DNA of 64,000 nucleotides, taken from positions 62,001 through 126,000 of the forward strand of contig MU401519.1 of assembly GCA_022579005.1 (NCBI GenBank), read 5' to 3'. The DNA is from Poronia punctata. Lineage: Eukaryota; Ascomycota; Sordariomycetes; Xylariales; Xylariaceae. The position numbers and the translations under genes are program-made. The notes beneath the pieces were generated by a model. It ran no database searches. It saw only the letters and a list, made by a program, of their open reading frames with translations, and was not told the origin of the DNA. Shown here in pieces: positions 24,100 through 35,652 of this stretch; positions within the stretch are counted from its first letter, which is position 1; each line of letters opens with the position of its first letter.

Positions 24100-26915
24100 A
24101 TGTCGAGCATAATACGGCGGTCGGCTTGCATTGCGCGGGTCGCTAACCGTTCCTTCAATACATATGCGCGCACGAGCTCCACAGTCCCTCGCCTCCTGCG
24201 CACCACACCCGCCACATGGTCCGCTCAACACCTGCGATATTACTCGGCCGATGAGAAGCCGCCCAAACCCGAGAAGCATGGAAAGCCTGAGGTACAGAGT
24301 AAAGACTCGCCTGGGCCGACGGAAGGAAATGCCCCACACGAATCAGGCGAGCCAGAGCTCGACAGGTTTCCTCTGCCCGAGGGCTGGGTCTTCCTGCCTG
24401 AGGAGGATGTGAAGAAATTCGAAGACGGCCTGAAGAACTTGCCTCTCCGCCTAGGTTCCGACAAAGATTTAAAAGTAGTAGCGGAGATACGGCGGACCGG
24501 TGTGCCACGCGCCCTGCTCGAAATGATAGAAAAGCAAAAGAATGGAACCTTCAAGGTCACCGATTTTCCAAAGACTATGAAGGCCATCAACGACCTAGCT
24601 TGGAGGATGGGAGAATTGGAAACTTCGGGCCAGCTCAACGCGATGGGATCGAGTGACGGGAAGACGTCCAAGAAGAACTCCAAGGCGGAAGAAAAGAAAA
24701 CCCGCAAAGAGACGGAGACAGAGGAAGAGGATGGAAAGCCGCGCGATGACGAGCAAAAGGCCAAGTTTGGCGAGAAGGGTTTCCGGTCAAACCCTAAGCC
24801 TGATCCTAAGGATGGTGGCGGCGGCGGCGGCAGCAATCTCTTCAGTACCGACTGGCTAACCACAGTGGTTGCTACCGGTATAGCTTATTACTTGTACAAC
24901 TCTCTGACGCCGGAGAGTGGTAGGGAGATTACATGGCAAGAACTCCGGAGAAACTTCCTAGACAAGGGCCTGGTCGACAAGATGGTGGTCGCTGGTCATA
25001 AGGTGGTTGTGGAACTCAACCGGGAAGCGACCCAGTCCATGTACCCCGACTCTGCTGCCACGCGCCCCGGCTTCAACTACTACTTCTCTATCGCGTCTGT
25101 CGAGGCTTTCGAGAGGCGATTGGACGAGGCTCAGGAGGAACTTGGTATCCCGAGCAGCGACAGAATCCCCGTGAGCTACGCGGGAGAGAGCAATCTCATG
25201 AACCTCCTGTTGGCATTTGGTCCCACCGTCTTACTCGTCGGTCTGTTACTCTATGCTAGCCGTCGTGGACCCGGAGGAGCTGGCGGTTCCGGTGGCGTCT
25301 TCGGCTTCGGCAAGAGCAAGGCTAAGCGTTTTAGCCATGAGACGGCCATCAAAGTCAAGTTTTCCGATGTTGCTGGTATGGACGAAGCGAAGCAAGAGAT
25401 TATGGAGTTTGTCAGCTTTTTGAAGAAGCCGGAAAGGTTCCAGAAGTTGGGAGCCAAGATTCCTCGCGGCGCTATCCTTGCCGGTCCTCCCGGTACTGGT
25501 AAGACGCTGCTTGCGAAAGCTACTGCTGGCGAGTCTGGCGTGCCCTTCTTCAGCGTCAGTGGTTCTGAATTCGTGGAAATGTTTGTCGGTGTCGGTGCCT
25601 CGAGAGTACGCGATCTCTTTGCTACCGCTCGTAAGAATGCACCCTGCATCGTCTTCATCGATGAAATCGACGCTATCGGCCGGGCACGTGCCGAAGGACA
25701 GAGGTTTGGCGGCAATGACGAACGCGAGGCTACCCTTAACCAGATTCTTACGGAGATGGACGGATTCAATACTAGCGAGCAGATTGTCGTTCTTGCTGGC
25801 ACCAACAGAGTGGATATCTTGGATAAGGCTCTCATGCGACCCGGACGTTTCGACAGACACATCAACATCGACGCGCCTACCATGGCCGGCCGTCAGGACA
25901 TCTTCAAGGTCTATATCAAGAAGATTGTGACTAACGAGGAGATTGAATACCTCAGTGGTCGGTTAGCTTCGTTAACACCTGGTTTCGCCGGTGCCGATAT
26001 CGCCAACTGCGTCAACGAAGCCGCACTCATCGGTAAGTTACAATGTTCAACTAGTAGCGAGGCTGGGCTAACGAATGACAAAAAATAGCTGCTAGGAATA
26101 ATGCTACGGCCGTCACCTTGCAACACTTTGAGCAGGCTATCGAGCGTGTAATTGGCGGTCTCGAGCGCAAATCCTTAGTTCTCGACCCAGTCGAGAAGAA
26201 GACGGTTGCCTATCACGAAGCAGGACATGCTATCTGTGGTTGGTACTTTAGATATGCCGACCCTCTCCTGAAGGTGTCCATCATCCCCCGTGGAAAGGGT
26301 CTGGGTTACGCCCAATACCTCCCCGGCGATGCTTATCTTATGAACTATAACCAGCTCATGGATCGAATGGCGATGACGCTGGGCGGTCGTATCTCGGAGG
26401 AGATCCACTTCACCACCGTCACAACTGGAGCCAGCGATGATTTCAGCAAGGTGACCAGGATGGCGACTGCCATGGTGACGCAATGGGGAATGTCGGACAA
26501 GATCGGCCCCATCTTCTTCCAGAACGACGAAAGCAAGATCCACAAACCTTTCTCGGAGACAACAGGACAGAAAATCGACGAGGAGGTCAGGCGCATCGTG
26601 GACGAGGCCTATAAGAAGTGCAAGGATCTCCTACTGGAGAAGAAGAAGGAGGTAGGCATCGTGGCCGAGGAGTTATTGAAGAAGGAAGTACTCGTACGCG
26701 ACGACATGGTTCGGCTGTTGGGCAAACGACCTTTCGATGATCGGGACGACTTCTCAAAGTACTTTGGTGGCGAGGACAAGGAAAAGAAACCCACGACATC
26801 TGCAAAGGACCCGACGGAACCCCCACAAACACCACATCTCCCGGATGCCCCCGAACCACCATCTGCTAGTCCGGCAGCATTTCGGCAACTTGATAATACT
26901 CGAGATACGAGGTAG
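24100..26915 (+). CDS. Mitochondrial m-AAA metalloprotease (Yta12/Afg3 family)
   Basis: Two exons, 24100-26032 and 26089-26915 (56-nt intron, GTAAGT...AATAG), encode 919 aa. The family forms hexamers in the inner mitochondrial membrane that degrade unassembled proteins and mature ribosomal protein MrpL32. Visible order: Arg-rich presequence ([17 protein letters not shown]), charged Lys/Glu linker, TM1 at about 246-268, FtsH-extracellular-like domain, TM2 at about 367-386, AAA module with Walker A GPPGTGKT (462-469) and Walker B IVFIDEID (near 517-524), SRH around [19 protein letters not shown], and the M41 zinc site HEAGH (687-691), which lies on exon 2. The tail is Pro/Lys-rich. All catalytic residues are intact. 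Whether it is the Yta12 or the Afg3 orthologue cannot be settled by eye. Confidence 0.96.
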
Positions 26916-27805
26916 TTTTGTTAATTAGGGGGGGCAAAGGGGGTCTTCTTTGTTGTTCATTATCAAACATGAGAGCAAATTACATTGTACGCTGTACTAT
27001 ATTATAGAAGGTACTATGGTTTTTGCAGGCGTGTTTTTATTATTATTTCATGGCGTCGCAAATTATGGAAGGGAGGGGGGGAAAACAACCAAATGCTTTT
27101 TTTTTTTTCGACCCGCGTACAGAACAGATGCATCTACTGTATTTGAGAAGGGTGTAAAAAAGGGAGCGGGTTAAAAAAAAGCTCTTTTCTCAACTCTACC
27201 GTACCATGCCAGCATTATAAACATTGTATATTTATTTGTTGAAGATTATTTTGTTCTCTGTTCGGAATAGGATAGGGAATATATGAAAGAAAAAGAAAAG
27301 AAAAGAAAAGAAAACGAAATAGAAGATAGGGTGAGGGTGATTACTGTAAAGCTAGACCTAACCTTAGGATTTACACGTAACTTCAATGTTAATAGATAAG
27401 TAAGGTTAGGTAATGTAGAAAGGTTAAGTTGATATCAAATGTTGTTGTCGGTCTTGTTACTTACTTACTTAGGTACTTACTTACTTACTTGCAGTGCGGT
27501 GGCTTTATATGTTATACTAGGTTAGGCAAATCTACAAGTAAATACTATTGATTCCCAATGTTCTTCTTTTCTCGTGACAATAATTGTTGGAGGAGTTGTT
27601 TTGTTTGTTTGTCTGTGCTTGTACGAGTACAATAGGTTGAACAGGTTGATAGATTTTGGAGAAATTCTGCCCGGGATCTTTTTTCTTGGGGTGTTTTCGG
27701 TTTAGCGTGATTAGAGGTGGGGGAGAGATGACATCGTTTTTTTGGCGTTGGAATTAGATGGGGATAGGGATAGAGATGGGAGTTGTTGAAAGTTAAAAGA
27801 AACAG

Positions 27806-27843
27806 TAGGGTAGGGTAGGGTAGGGTAGGGTAGGGTAGGGTAG
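27806..27843. repeat. (TAGGG)n tandem array
   Basis: Seven perfect TAGGG pentamers plus a partial copy. The unit differs from the fungal telomere unit TTAGGG by one base, and the array is internal. Confidence 0.95.
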
Positions 27844-29037
27844 TAGATAAAGTAGGCGGAATATTGTGCTTTGGGGATGTGGAATTTGATTAGAATGGGT
27901 GTGTTGTTGATATTGTATTATATGTATCTATTTAACATTGTATTCGTAGATGGATATTATCTGATGTTAACCTATAGGTGATATGAAGCTTTGTAGACGG
28001 GATTACTTCGTATATTGTACATCACGTCTTGCCTGACTTGTTGCTCGTACTTGTAAATACAAAGGGAGTCCTGCCGATGCCGCCCATCGGTGGGTTGGTT
28101 TCAAGATATCTATCAACTTGTAGCAAATTCGCTTGCCGATTTAAGGGTCCAATTGAAATACCTACTTACCTACCTATACCTGGAGCTAGCGATGTATGTT
28201 GTGTGTTTCTTTGCCTATCGTTGTTCCGAGGTGATCCATCCGTCCTTCCTTCCTCTTGTGAGGCTATTAAAGACAGCCACAAACGGTCTCGAAGTACCTA
28301 CCAGATAGACATGGATTGGATGATCTACATCTGCATCTTCGCGCGTTTAAGAGACCGTTGTGCGGCGATCTACGCCCTAGATATCGGTAAGCTACCTAAC
28401 CAATGTATCTAATTGATCAATCCCGCCTTCTTGTCTGTTGACTTTTCTTCGGGTAGGTAATGGTGACAATGCAAAGGACGACTCAAAAGGAACAAGATAC
28501 CTACCTTGATGTACCTACTCGTAGACCTGATGTAGGTTAAATATTAGTCTAACCTACCTAGATTAGTCTAAATCCGTTGGTCTTGGAAACATTTCACCTG
28601 CATTCGCTACCCGTCATCGCCTAGGTAGCAGTAAGGTAAGTAGCCTGCCTTAGGTACTTTAGGTTAGTCTATCCGGGATTTCTGCTTTTTTTGCAGATCG
28701 GCTCGGACGTTAAAATATTTGTCTTGATAAATATCAGGTTCAATTCCGTCTTTTTCCTTGTGGTTATTCTCCTTCTTGCGCTCTATCTATGAGTACAACA
28801 TTGGTTTGGCTTATCTGTAAAAGAAAGAAAGAAAGGCTGTCCTAACCAATTGATGACATAAAAGTCAGTCTACCCCGGTCTACGTCTATCCCCACATCCC
28901 AAGACTGTCGCAGATTTTTCCTCTTCACCGACAAAAAGTCTGGGGAAGAAGGAAGGGTCCTCTTCTTATCTCAGGTGAATGGATTGAAATAATCACAAAA
29001 GAAAAGAGATAAATCCCGACTCTTGCATGCATTAGAG

Positions 29038-29061
29038 TATATATATATATATATATATATT
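29038..29061. repeat. (TA)n microsatellite
   Basis: About twelve TA dinucleotides, 260 bases upstream of the BOR1-like start codon. Confidence 0.95.
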
Positions 29062-29289
29062 GAACATTTGGTGCAACTTTCTTCATGACTCTTAAATAAC
29101 ATTATTCATGGACTCTTACCCTTTCCTATGATACTAATTTACTTAGACACATACATATAATCCTGTCTCATCTCCAATCTGAGTCCAGCTTTCCCCATCT
29201 CCATCTCAGTTTGACCAATCGGCCCATTTTCATACACGATTTCGATAAAGCCGACCCTTTAACACAGCCACGACTAGACCGAAGGATTT

Positions 29290-29308
29290 AAAAAAAAAAA
29301 AAAAAAAA
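29290..29308 (+). repeat. Poly-A tract in the BOR1-like 5' leader
   Basis: Nineteen adenines, 12 bases before the ATG at 29321. It probably lies in the 5' UTR. Confidence 0.9.
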
Positions 29309-29320
29309 CAGAATTCCGAC

Positions 29321-31567
29321 ATGGTTACCAAACAAAGGTCTACCTCCGGTCCCGGCACCGGCGGCCCGGGCATGGACACGGACATGGACACGGACATGAA
29401 CACGGGAGCTCCCGCAGCAGACCAAAACCGCAGAGTCAGTACCTCGACCAGAAAATCCAAATCATCGACGCCGAGATGGTGGAAGATTCACCTCTTCCGA
29501 GGCATGATTAACGATATCCGTCGTCGGGCCCCGTATTATTGGAGTGATTGGCTTGATGCATGGGATTATCGCGTCGTGCCTGCGACTGTGTATATGTACT
29601 TTGCCAAGTATGTCTTCTTCAAGTTCCACTCCCCTTCATGATGGTAAGGAAAAAGAAAAGAAAAGAAAGGAAAGAAAGAAAGAACTGACAGTGTTTATCT
29701 ATCTAGCATCTTACCCGCTCTTGCCTTTAGTCTGGACATGTTCACCAAGACTCAAGGGAGTTATGGTGTTAATGAGGTTCTTCTCGCTTCTGTGCTTGGT
29801 GCTGTTGTGTTTTCGCTCGTGGCCTGTCAACCGCTCGTCATTGTTGGGGTTACCGGTCCTATTACCGTGTTTAATTAGTATGTCCTTTCCTCCCATGATA
29901 CTCGCGCCCCCTTTTTTCCTTTTGGAAGAGGGACTACCTACCTACCTACCTACCTACCTACCTACCTTGAAGGAAAAAACGTCTAACACCTTGTTTTTTC
30001 AGCACCGTCTACGACATCGTCACCCCCCTAGGAACCAACTACCTGGCCTTCATGTGTTGGATCGGTCTCTGGTCCGTCCTCCTACACTGGATCCTGGCCG
30101 TGACAAATTCCTGCAACTGGCTGAAATACGTCACGCGCTTCCCCTGCGACATCTTTGGATTCTACGTCGCCTTCATCTACTTACAAAAAGGCATCCAAGT
30201 CCTCGAACGGTTCGGTTTCGGAGCCCCCTTTTATCTGTCCCTCTCCGTCGCCCTGCTCGTCTTCTGCATCGCTTACATGTGTGGCGAATTGGGGAAATCC
30301 TCGCTCTTCCGACATCCCGTGCGGGTCTTCCTCAAAGATTACGGTACCCCTCTTACTGTCGTTTTCTTCACGGGGTTTGTGCATCTCGGGAGGATGAAGT
30401 CTGTTGATCTGGAAAAGTTGCCCACCACCCGGCCGTTTTTCCCGACCGATGATCGCGATTGGTTGGTGCAGATCTGGGATATTAATGTTGGCGAGGTTTT
30501 TCTCGCGCTGCCGTTTGCTATTCTACTAACTATTTTATTTTGGTTCGATCATAATGGTGAGTATTTCCCCTCCCCTCCCAAAACCCTCTTAAAAAGGTCG
30601 ATTTCAGTAACTGATAATATTAATATAAAAAGTCTCATCCCTCATCGCCCAAGGAACGGAATTCCCCCTCCGCAAACCGGCCGGATTCCACTGGGACATA
30701 TTCCTCCTCGGCCTAACAACAGGCATAGCCGGGATTCTAGGCTTACCCTTTCCCAACGGTCTAATCCCCCAAGCCCCCTTCCACACCGAATCCCTCTGCG
30801 TCACAGCCGTCGAAAAAGTCTCCTCCTCCCCAGAAAAAGAAGACGAAAGCCAAGACACGAAATACACCTACAAACGCACCCACGTCGTAGAACAACGCGT
30901 ATCGAACCTGGCCCAGGGCCTCCTAACCCTCGGGACCTGCACCGGCCCCCTTTTAATCGTCCTCCACCTAATCCCGCAGGCCGTCCTCGCCGGCCTATTC
31001 TTCATAATGGGATACCAGGCGCTCGAGGCCAACGGGATAACCGGCAAACTGATATTCCTGCTCCGCGACAAGACGCTGACGTCGAGAAGCCACCCCCTGC
31101 ATAAGATCAAGCGCCGGGGGGCGATCTGGGCATTCGTCGCGGTGGAGATTGCGGGGTTCGCTGCCACGTTTGCGATTACGCAGACGATTGCGGCGGTTGG
31201 GTTCCCGGTCATTATCTTCGCGTTGATTCCCGTTCGGGCGGTGGTCATGCCGTGGTTCTTTACGGGGAGGGAGTTGGGGGTTTTGGATGAGCCTACTGCT
31301 GGGCCGTTTACGATGGAGAGTGTGGGGGGGAGTTATGGTGCTGCTGAGGAGGAGGAGGAGGAGGAAGAAGAAGAAGGGGCGGGAAATGGGGAGGGTGATG
31401 GGGGGGATGGGAGGAGTGAGGAGAGACGTGTGGAAGAGGGAAGGATTGGGAATAAGGGGTTATTTGAGAAAGGGGATGCTGGTGATACTAGTGGTTTGAG
31501 TCATCGGAATAGGGGGAATGGGAATGGGAATGGGAATGGGAGTTTAAGGGAGGAGGACGATAAGTAA
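29321..31567 (+). CDS. BOR1: Bor1-type boron/anion transporter (SLC4-like)
   Basis: Four exons, 29321-29607, 29707-29877, 30003-30556 and 30633-31567, give 648 aa. Yeast Bor1 and its relatives are plasma-membrane borate exporters of the HCO3-transporter fold. Visible signatures are INDIRRRAPYYWSDWLDAWD before TM1, NILPALAFSLDM, ACQPLVIVGVTGPITVFNY, IYLQKGIQVLERF, GLTTGIAGILGLPFPNGLIP, EQRVSNLAQGLL, and the late FFIMGYQALEANGI segment. The C-terminus is a low-complexity tail with a run of eleven Glu and Gly/Asn repeats. Intron 2 carries a (CCTA)n tract near its acceptor. The gene converges on the UstYa-like gene with only 137 bases between stop codons. Confidence 0.93.
29934..29967 (+). repeat. 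(CCTA)n tract in BOR1 intron 2
   Basis: About eight CCTA tetranucleotides 35 nt upstream of the intron 2 acceptor. The same motif is dispersed in intergenic DNA. Confidence 0.95.
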
Positions 31568-31704
31568 GTCTAGGGCGAGGGAAAATATGTTTTGAGGAAA
31601 GAAAGTCTGGTTGTTGCTTTACAATACCCAACTGTGGTTTTGAAGTTGTTGACAATTAGTGGCTTTTTAGGATGTATGTATTTAGACCTGCATCATCTCA
31701 TATT

Positions 31705-32789
31705 TTACTGGTCGTAATCACTCATGACATACGCACCCTTCGGTGGTCTCAGGTCTTCCGGAGGCGCAACCCCATTCTTCTCCAAAAATTCCTTCACCGC
31801 ATCGTAATCCGCACAGGTGTGCATACGTGTATTCTCGCTCGTTAGTCTTCCGGTATGTTTATACCATAAATACGGCACTGAATAAACACATAAATCCATC
31901 AGTCTAAATTTCGCGGGGTTTTTATAACGTAATAATGGTGGACAAAGGACAGACATACCAACTCCTAAATCAGCCGTACAAGCAATCCGATGGCGTAATA
32001 TTTCAACACAATGGTCTGGGTTATTCTCACAAGTCAGCTTACTGATCCTACACACCACTCCCTTTTTCCCACCTGGAACTTACCTATGTGCCAAATCCCA
32101 TAATCCTCATATTCAGGAAGAACACATTCCCCCGGTCTGCACGTAGCGTCGGTATACGCTTTATTATAGTATAGATTCTGTCGCAACACGTCCAAACAAT
32201 GCATCTGATGAACGGCCTCGGGTACGACTGGGTAGCCTACCATTCCGATATCGGGCCTGTCTATATAAGCGTGTCGGTCTGGATCGATGGCTGCTTTTGC
32301 GGCTTCTTCTTTGGGGATCATGATGAAGGATGCTAGTGACGGGGGACAAAAGAATCAGTAAATGGGGTTCTCTCGGACGGTTGATTTTGTTCACTTACCT
32401 GTTTCGCCATATTCTCGCCAGGCCTTGTCAGTTTCTGAAGAGTTGTGACCTCTCCAAGGGGTCGTCTCGTCGGGATAAAATGTCACGTTGAAGAGTGTGG
32501 GTTGAGGATGTTGGATTAAATGTGCTAAGCTCGGGGTTACGCCTTGGGGGGGTTGGTTGATTGCTTGGTCGGGTGATTGTGATTGTGACCGTGTAGTCGC
32601 CAGCAAGTAGATGATGATGCCGATGGTAGTAAGGTTGGTGATGCTTAGAATGGGGACGATAGCTGATGAAGATGATGAGCCATGTCGTCGCGAGCAAACT
32701 TCGTCCTGCGCTTGCGGTGTCTCTTCTGACCAACGTTCCTCTGTCTTCTCCAAGAGACCTTGGACATCATCTGGTGAAGAGTCCCTCAT
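31705..32789 (-). CDS. UstYa-family (DUF3328) oxidase/cyclase-like protein
   Basis: Four exons on the minus strand, 32789-32399, 32332-32084, 32015-31959 and 31877-31705; all three introns are phase 1 and 66-81 nt, total 289 aa. One N-terminal membrane segment lies at about residues 40-65 (VPILSITNLTTIGIIIYLLA), with a luminal domain after it. The two family motifs are present: HQMHC at 172-176 followed by LDVLR, and HIDHC at 212-216, which is split by an intron and followed by VEILRHRIACTAD. In characterised fungi UstYa/UstYb-type proteins act on ribosomal peptides or other substrates, making oxidative crosslinks. The next two genes support a peptide role. The ATG at 32789 is chosen because it begins a normal charged N-tail. 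It shares a 675-bp upstream region with the divergent second HxxHC gene. Confidence 0.88.
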
Positions 32790-33464
32790 GGCTTTGGGTG
32801 ATAGTAAAAGAGATGAGAGGGGGTGAGTGAGGGTGGGAGAAAAAGGTCGGATACCTACTAGTGACGGTATCAAGAGAGACGACAATGGAAATCGGGTCAA
32901 AGTCACAGGTCGACCTACAGCTGTGATAGATGGCGATATTCCTTCACTATCGACTGATGACGATCAAAAGACGACATGTACTTTTGTGCTCCCATGGGGG
33001 TGGGGACGAGACGAACAAGGTGCGGAAAAGGTTACGGCGTACCTATTTGTCCCGCATCACCACCACATGACGATAGGTTTTCTATCAAGAGGTTGATAAG
33101 CGATGAAAAATGGTGGTCGAGCTGTGCCGCGGAACTCCACCGCAACGTTTTTTTCTGATGAGATCCTACACTGCACAGGCTGAGCCGCACAACTGCATTC
33201 TCGATGGAACCCACGATATTTTCTCGAGAGTGGGGAAGTTAGATAAAGCGGCGAGCAGACGTTGCGGAAGGATTGAACTCGTGAAGCATACCCCTTTCGT
33301 GGTTACATCGGGGTTTTTTCTTTTGGAACAACTCATATCGAGCATCTTAGAATCTAATGACGCTTCCCGCGACGGTTACTTATCTTTTCATCTCGGGGAA
33401 ACCGTACTCTTCCCTTCCTTTGTCGATCGTGATAGACGAACAAAGACATCATCCCCAAGTCAAT
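32790..33464. promoter_or_regulatory. Shared divergent promoter region of the two HxxHC genes
   Basis: The start codons of the minus-strand gene (32789) and plus-strand gene (33465) face away from each other across 675 bases. No ORF with coding character lies between them. A bidirectional promoter that co-regulates the pair is inferred from position only; I identified no specific regulator site. Confidence 0.5.
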
Positions 33465-34170
33465 ATGAAGGACGAATTTAAATATGAAGCGCTGGCACGC
33501 GAGAGCGAAGAAGCAGAAATGTCGTCGTCGTCGCCGTCGAAAAGAAAGAAAAATCGGCAGAAGAAGGCTTACGCCCTGGCATTCAGTCTCGGATGTGTCA
33601 CGACATTTATCCTCGGACTGGTCGGATTAGCAATCCAGCACTCCGGTACCGAATCCAAGACGGCGGTCGAGATTGAAGCCGAAGAATGGAATAACTGTGG
33701 CCGATCAAGCGACGAGGCACGGAGACGCGGATGTGTCATGGAACCCATGTTTTACGGCTGGATGCCTCCGCAGTGCGTCTTCCGCGAACTGTCGGAGAAG
33801 CACCCGATACTGGACGATAGGCCGTATTACAGAGACTATAACATGACGGAGCCGGTCACGACAAGGGAACTGTGGGACGGGGTGTATCCTACTGTTTATA
33901 CAACGAGGTAAGTAGGTTGGGATGATCTGTGGATTTAGAACTGACCGATGCAACAGATATCATGACGAGCATTGCTTGTTCCAATGGAGGAAGCTGCACT
34001 ATGCCATGACGAATAGACTGGAGTTCATCGATAACAAGACCATGTCCCTTAATCATGCCTTTCATTGTGCCGATTCCATCACGACAAACCCGGAACCTGT
34101 GGGAGGAGTAAGTGGCAACCCGAATTTTGTTGGGCTGGGGTTCTACAAGTGTAGAAAGTTGTTCTGGTGA
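33465..34170 (+). CDS. Second membrane-anchored HxxHC protein (UstY-like)
   Basis: Two exons, 33465-33907 and 33957-34170 (49-nt intron GTAAGT...ACAG), encode 218 aa. A basic cytoplasmic stretch (SKRKKNRQKK) precedes one membrane segment at about residues 36-58 (AYALAFSLGCVTTFILGLVGLAI). The luminal part contains MEPMFYGWMPPQCVF and, after the intron, HDEHC (150-154) followed by LFQWRKLHYAM, then HAFHC (181-185) followed by AD. The paired HxxHC motifs, about 31 residues apart, parallel those of UstYa proteins, though the surrounding sequence is different, so it is a divergent relative or a convergent family. Two further cysteines sit between the membrane and the motif region. Enzyme activity is inferred. 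Confidence 0.78.
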
Positions 34171-35389
34171 GGTTTTTTTTTTTTTTTGGATCATTATACG
34201 GTCGAGTTCTGGGATACGGTATGGCGTGGCAGACTGCAGTATAGTTGATGAATTAGGTAATCTGCTTTTTGACGATAGGGTCAGAATCAGAATCAGATGG
34301 TGAATCGTCGCTTTTTACATGCAGACAGCGGCTTCTGTTCTGTTTAGAAAACAGCAGGTCTTTGTGAATCTAGTTTTACTCGACTCAATTGTCTGATACA
34401 GCGTCGAGTGAAGTAAGTAAGTACCTATAAACTGACTGACTGGTAAGAGCGCAATTTCATTCACTCTGCTCCGAACCGGTCGAACCAGTCGAACCAGTGG
34501 ACTGACGTACTTGCGGGGAAGATGGGGCTTACATATTCGACCTTACGATATTAGGCATAGTAGATGTCCAAACAGGGTACATGTACGGTCTATATACACG
34601 TACAGGTATACTCGTACTTTAACCTTAATTTTGCCCACTTGGGATAGCGACGTTTTTAGCATCTTTAAGCCTACTACACGTATAGGGATCTAGGAGAGGG
34701 TAGAACTAACAGATGAGAATACGTCGTTTCTTTTCTCGTTTTTATTTGATACATATGAGTTGGTATTGTGAGACTAAGGTGTTGTGCCTACATTACCTAC
34801 TTCCTAGACTACGATCTGATGTTCAACTATAGCTAAAGTACTTTAGGTATCGTTAATTTAACCGAGTCCTTTGAACAACAGGTCAGGCATTATCCTAACC
34901 TAGTGTACACCCCGCACCGATGCGCGCCAGGGGGGAGGCACAGCAATCTTTCGGTATCCGGGAGTGACAACACAAACCTAAAGAACCACCGATGATACCT
35001 AGTTCCTTCAAGATGATCGATCAAGATCAAAGATCAACATATTAGGTAGAGGTTGCGATAAGCTTTTCTTACTCACGAGACAAGCCTTATTATGCAGACC
35101 CGCGGCGCATGTGTGGCACAGCAGTTCTACAACAGACATTCCAACTCCGTTATCATATCCCCGGCCTTTGTAAAGGACCTATGAAAACATAATGATAGGG
35201 AAACGGCGACCACACCACAATCCTAGCTAGGACGACGATACGAGCGAACCGCCTTCCTGTTCTGGTCTGATCGTTCCAAAGACTTATTCAGCTATGGGGT
35301 TGTACAGACATGTAGGAGGTATCGCTGCTTTAAACTCGAGCGGTTATAACTCATATAGAAAAGCCGGGAACAGGACATACGCTACGTAT

Positions 35390-35420
35390 CATGGCATGGC
35401 ATGGCATGGCATCGCATCGC
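35390..35420. repeat. (ATGGC)n pentamer repeat
   Basis: Four ATGGC copies followed by two ATCGC copies, about 235 bases upstream of the precursor gene start. Confidence 0.9.
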
Positions 35421-35550
35421 CAAAGGAGTCCTATCACGATGCCCCTCCTCTGAGGAAGAATAGGAGGAGAACTACAGGGGCCGTTCTGGGTGCGAGGACT
35501 CTGGGTAGTATACGAGGCGTTCATGTAGGTACCTAGTCCAAGACAGTTCA

Positions 35551-35559
35551 ATATATAAG
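35551..35559 (+). promoter_or_regulatory. TATA-box-like site of the precursor gene
   Basis: ATATATAAG lies 94 bases upstream of the precursor ATG and is followed by a pyrimidine-rich leader (35605-35645). Position and sequence suit a core promoter of a highly expressed small gene. Confidence 0.45.
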
Positions 35560-35652
35560 GGACCTCCGATCTTGGGATAAGTCCAGGCGATGAACATAAC
35601 TCCCTACCTATATTCTTCTTCTCATCTTTCATCCCCACTTTCGTCGTACAAC

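Larger units (their letters stand above)
26916..29320. other. Intergenic region with telomere-like and TACCTA repeats
   Basis: No supported gene over 2.4 kb. It contains AAAAG repeats (27291-27315), TACTTACTTACTTAGG stretches (27455-27490), a (TAGGG)n array, a (TA)n tract and many TACCTAGGTA-like motifs. The last 100 bases are the 5' UTR of the BOR1-like gene. Confidence 0.5.
34171..35652. other. Intergenic region between the HxxHC gene and the peptide precursor
   Basis: No supported gene over 1.5 kb. The end carries a GGCAT repeat and the leader and promoter of the precursor gene. Confidence 0.45.

Noticed and set aside
24240..25883. Long minus-strand frames opposite the m-AAA protease gene
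   Set aside because: They are shadow frames produced by the codon bias of the real gene on the plus strand.
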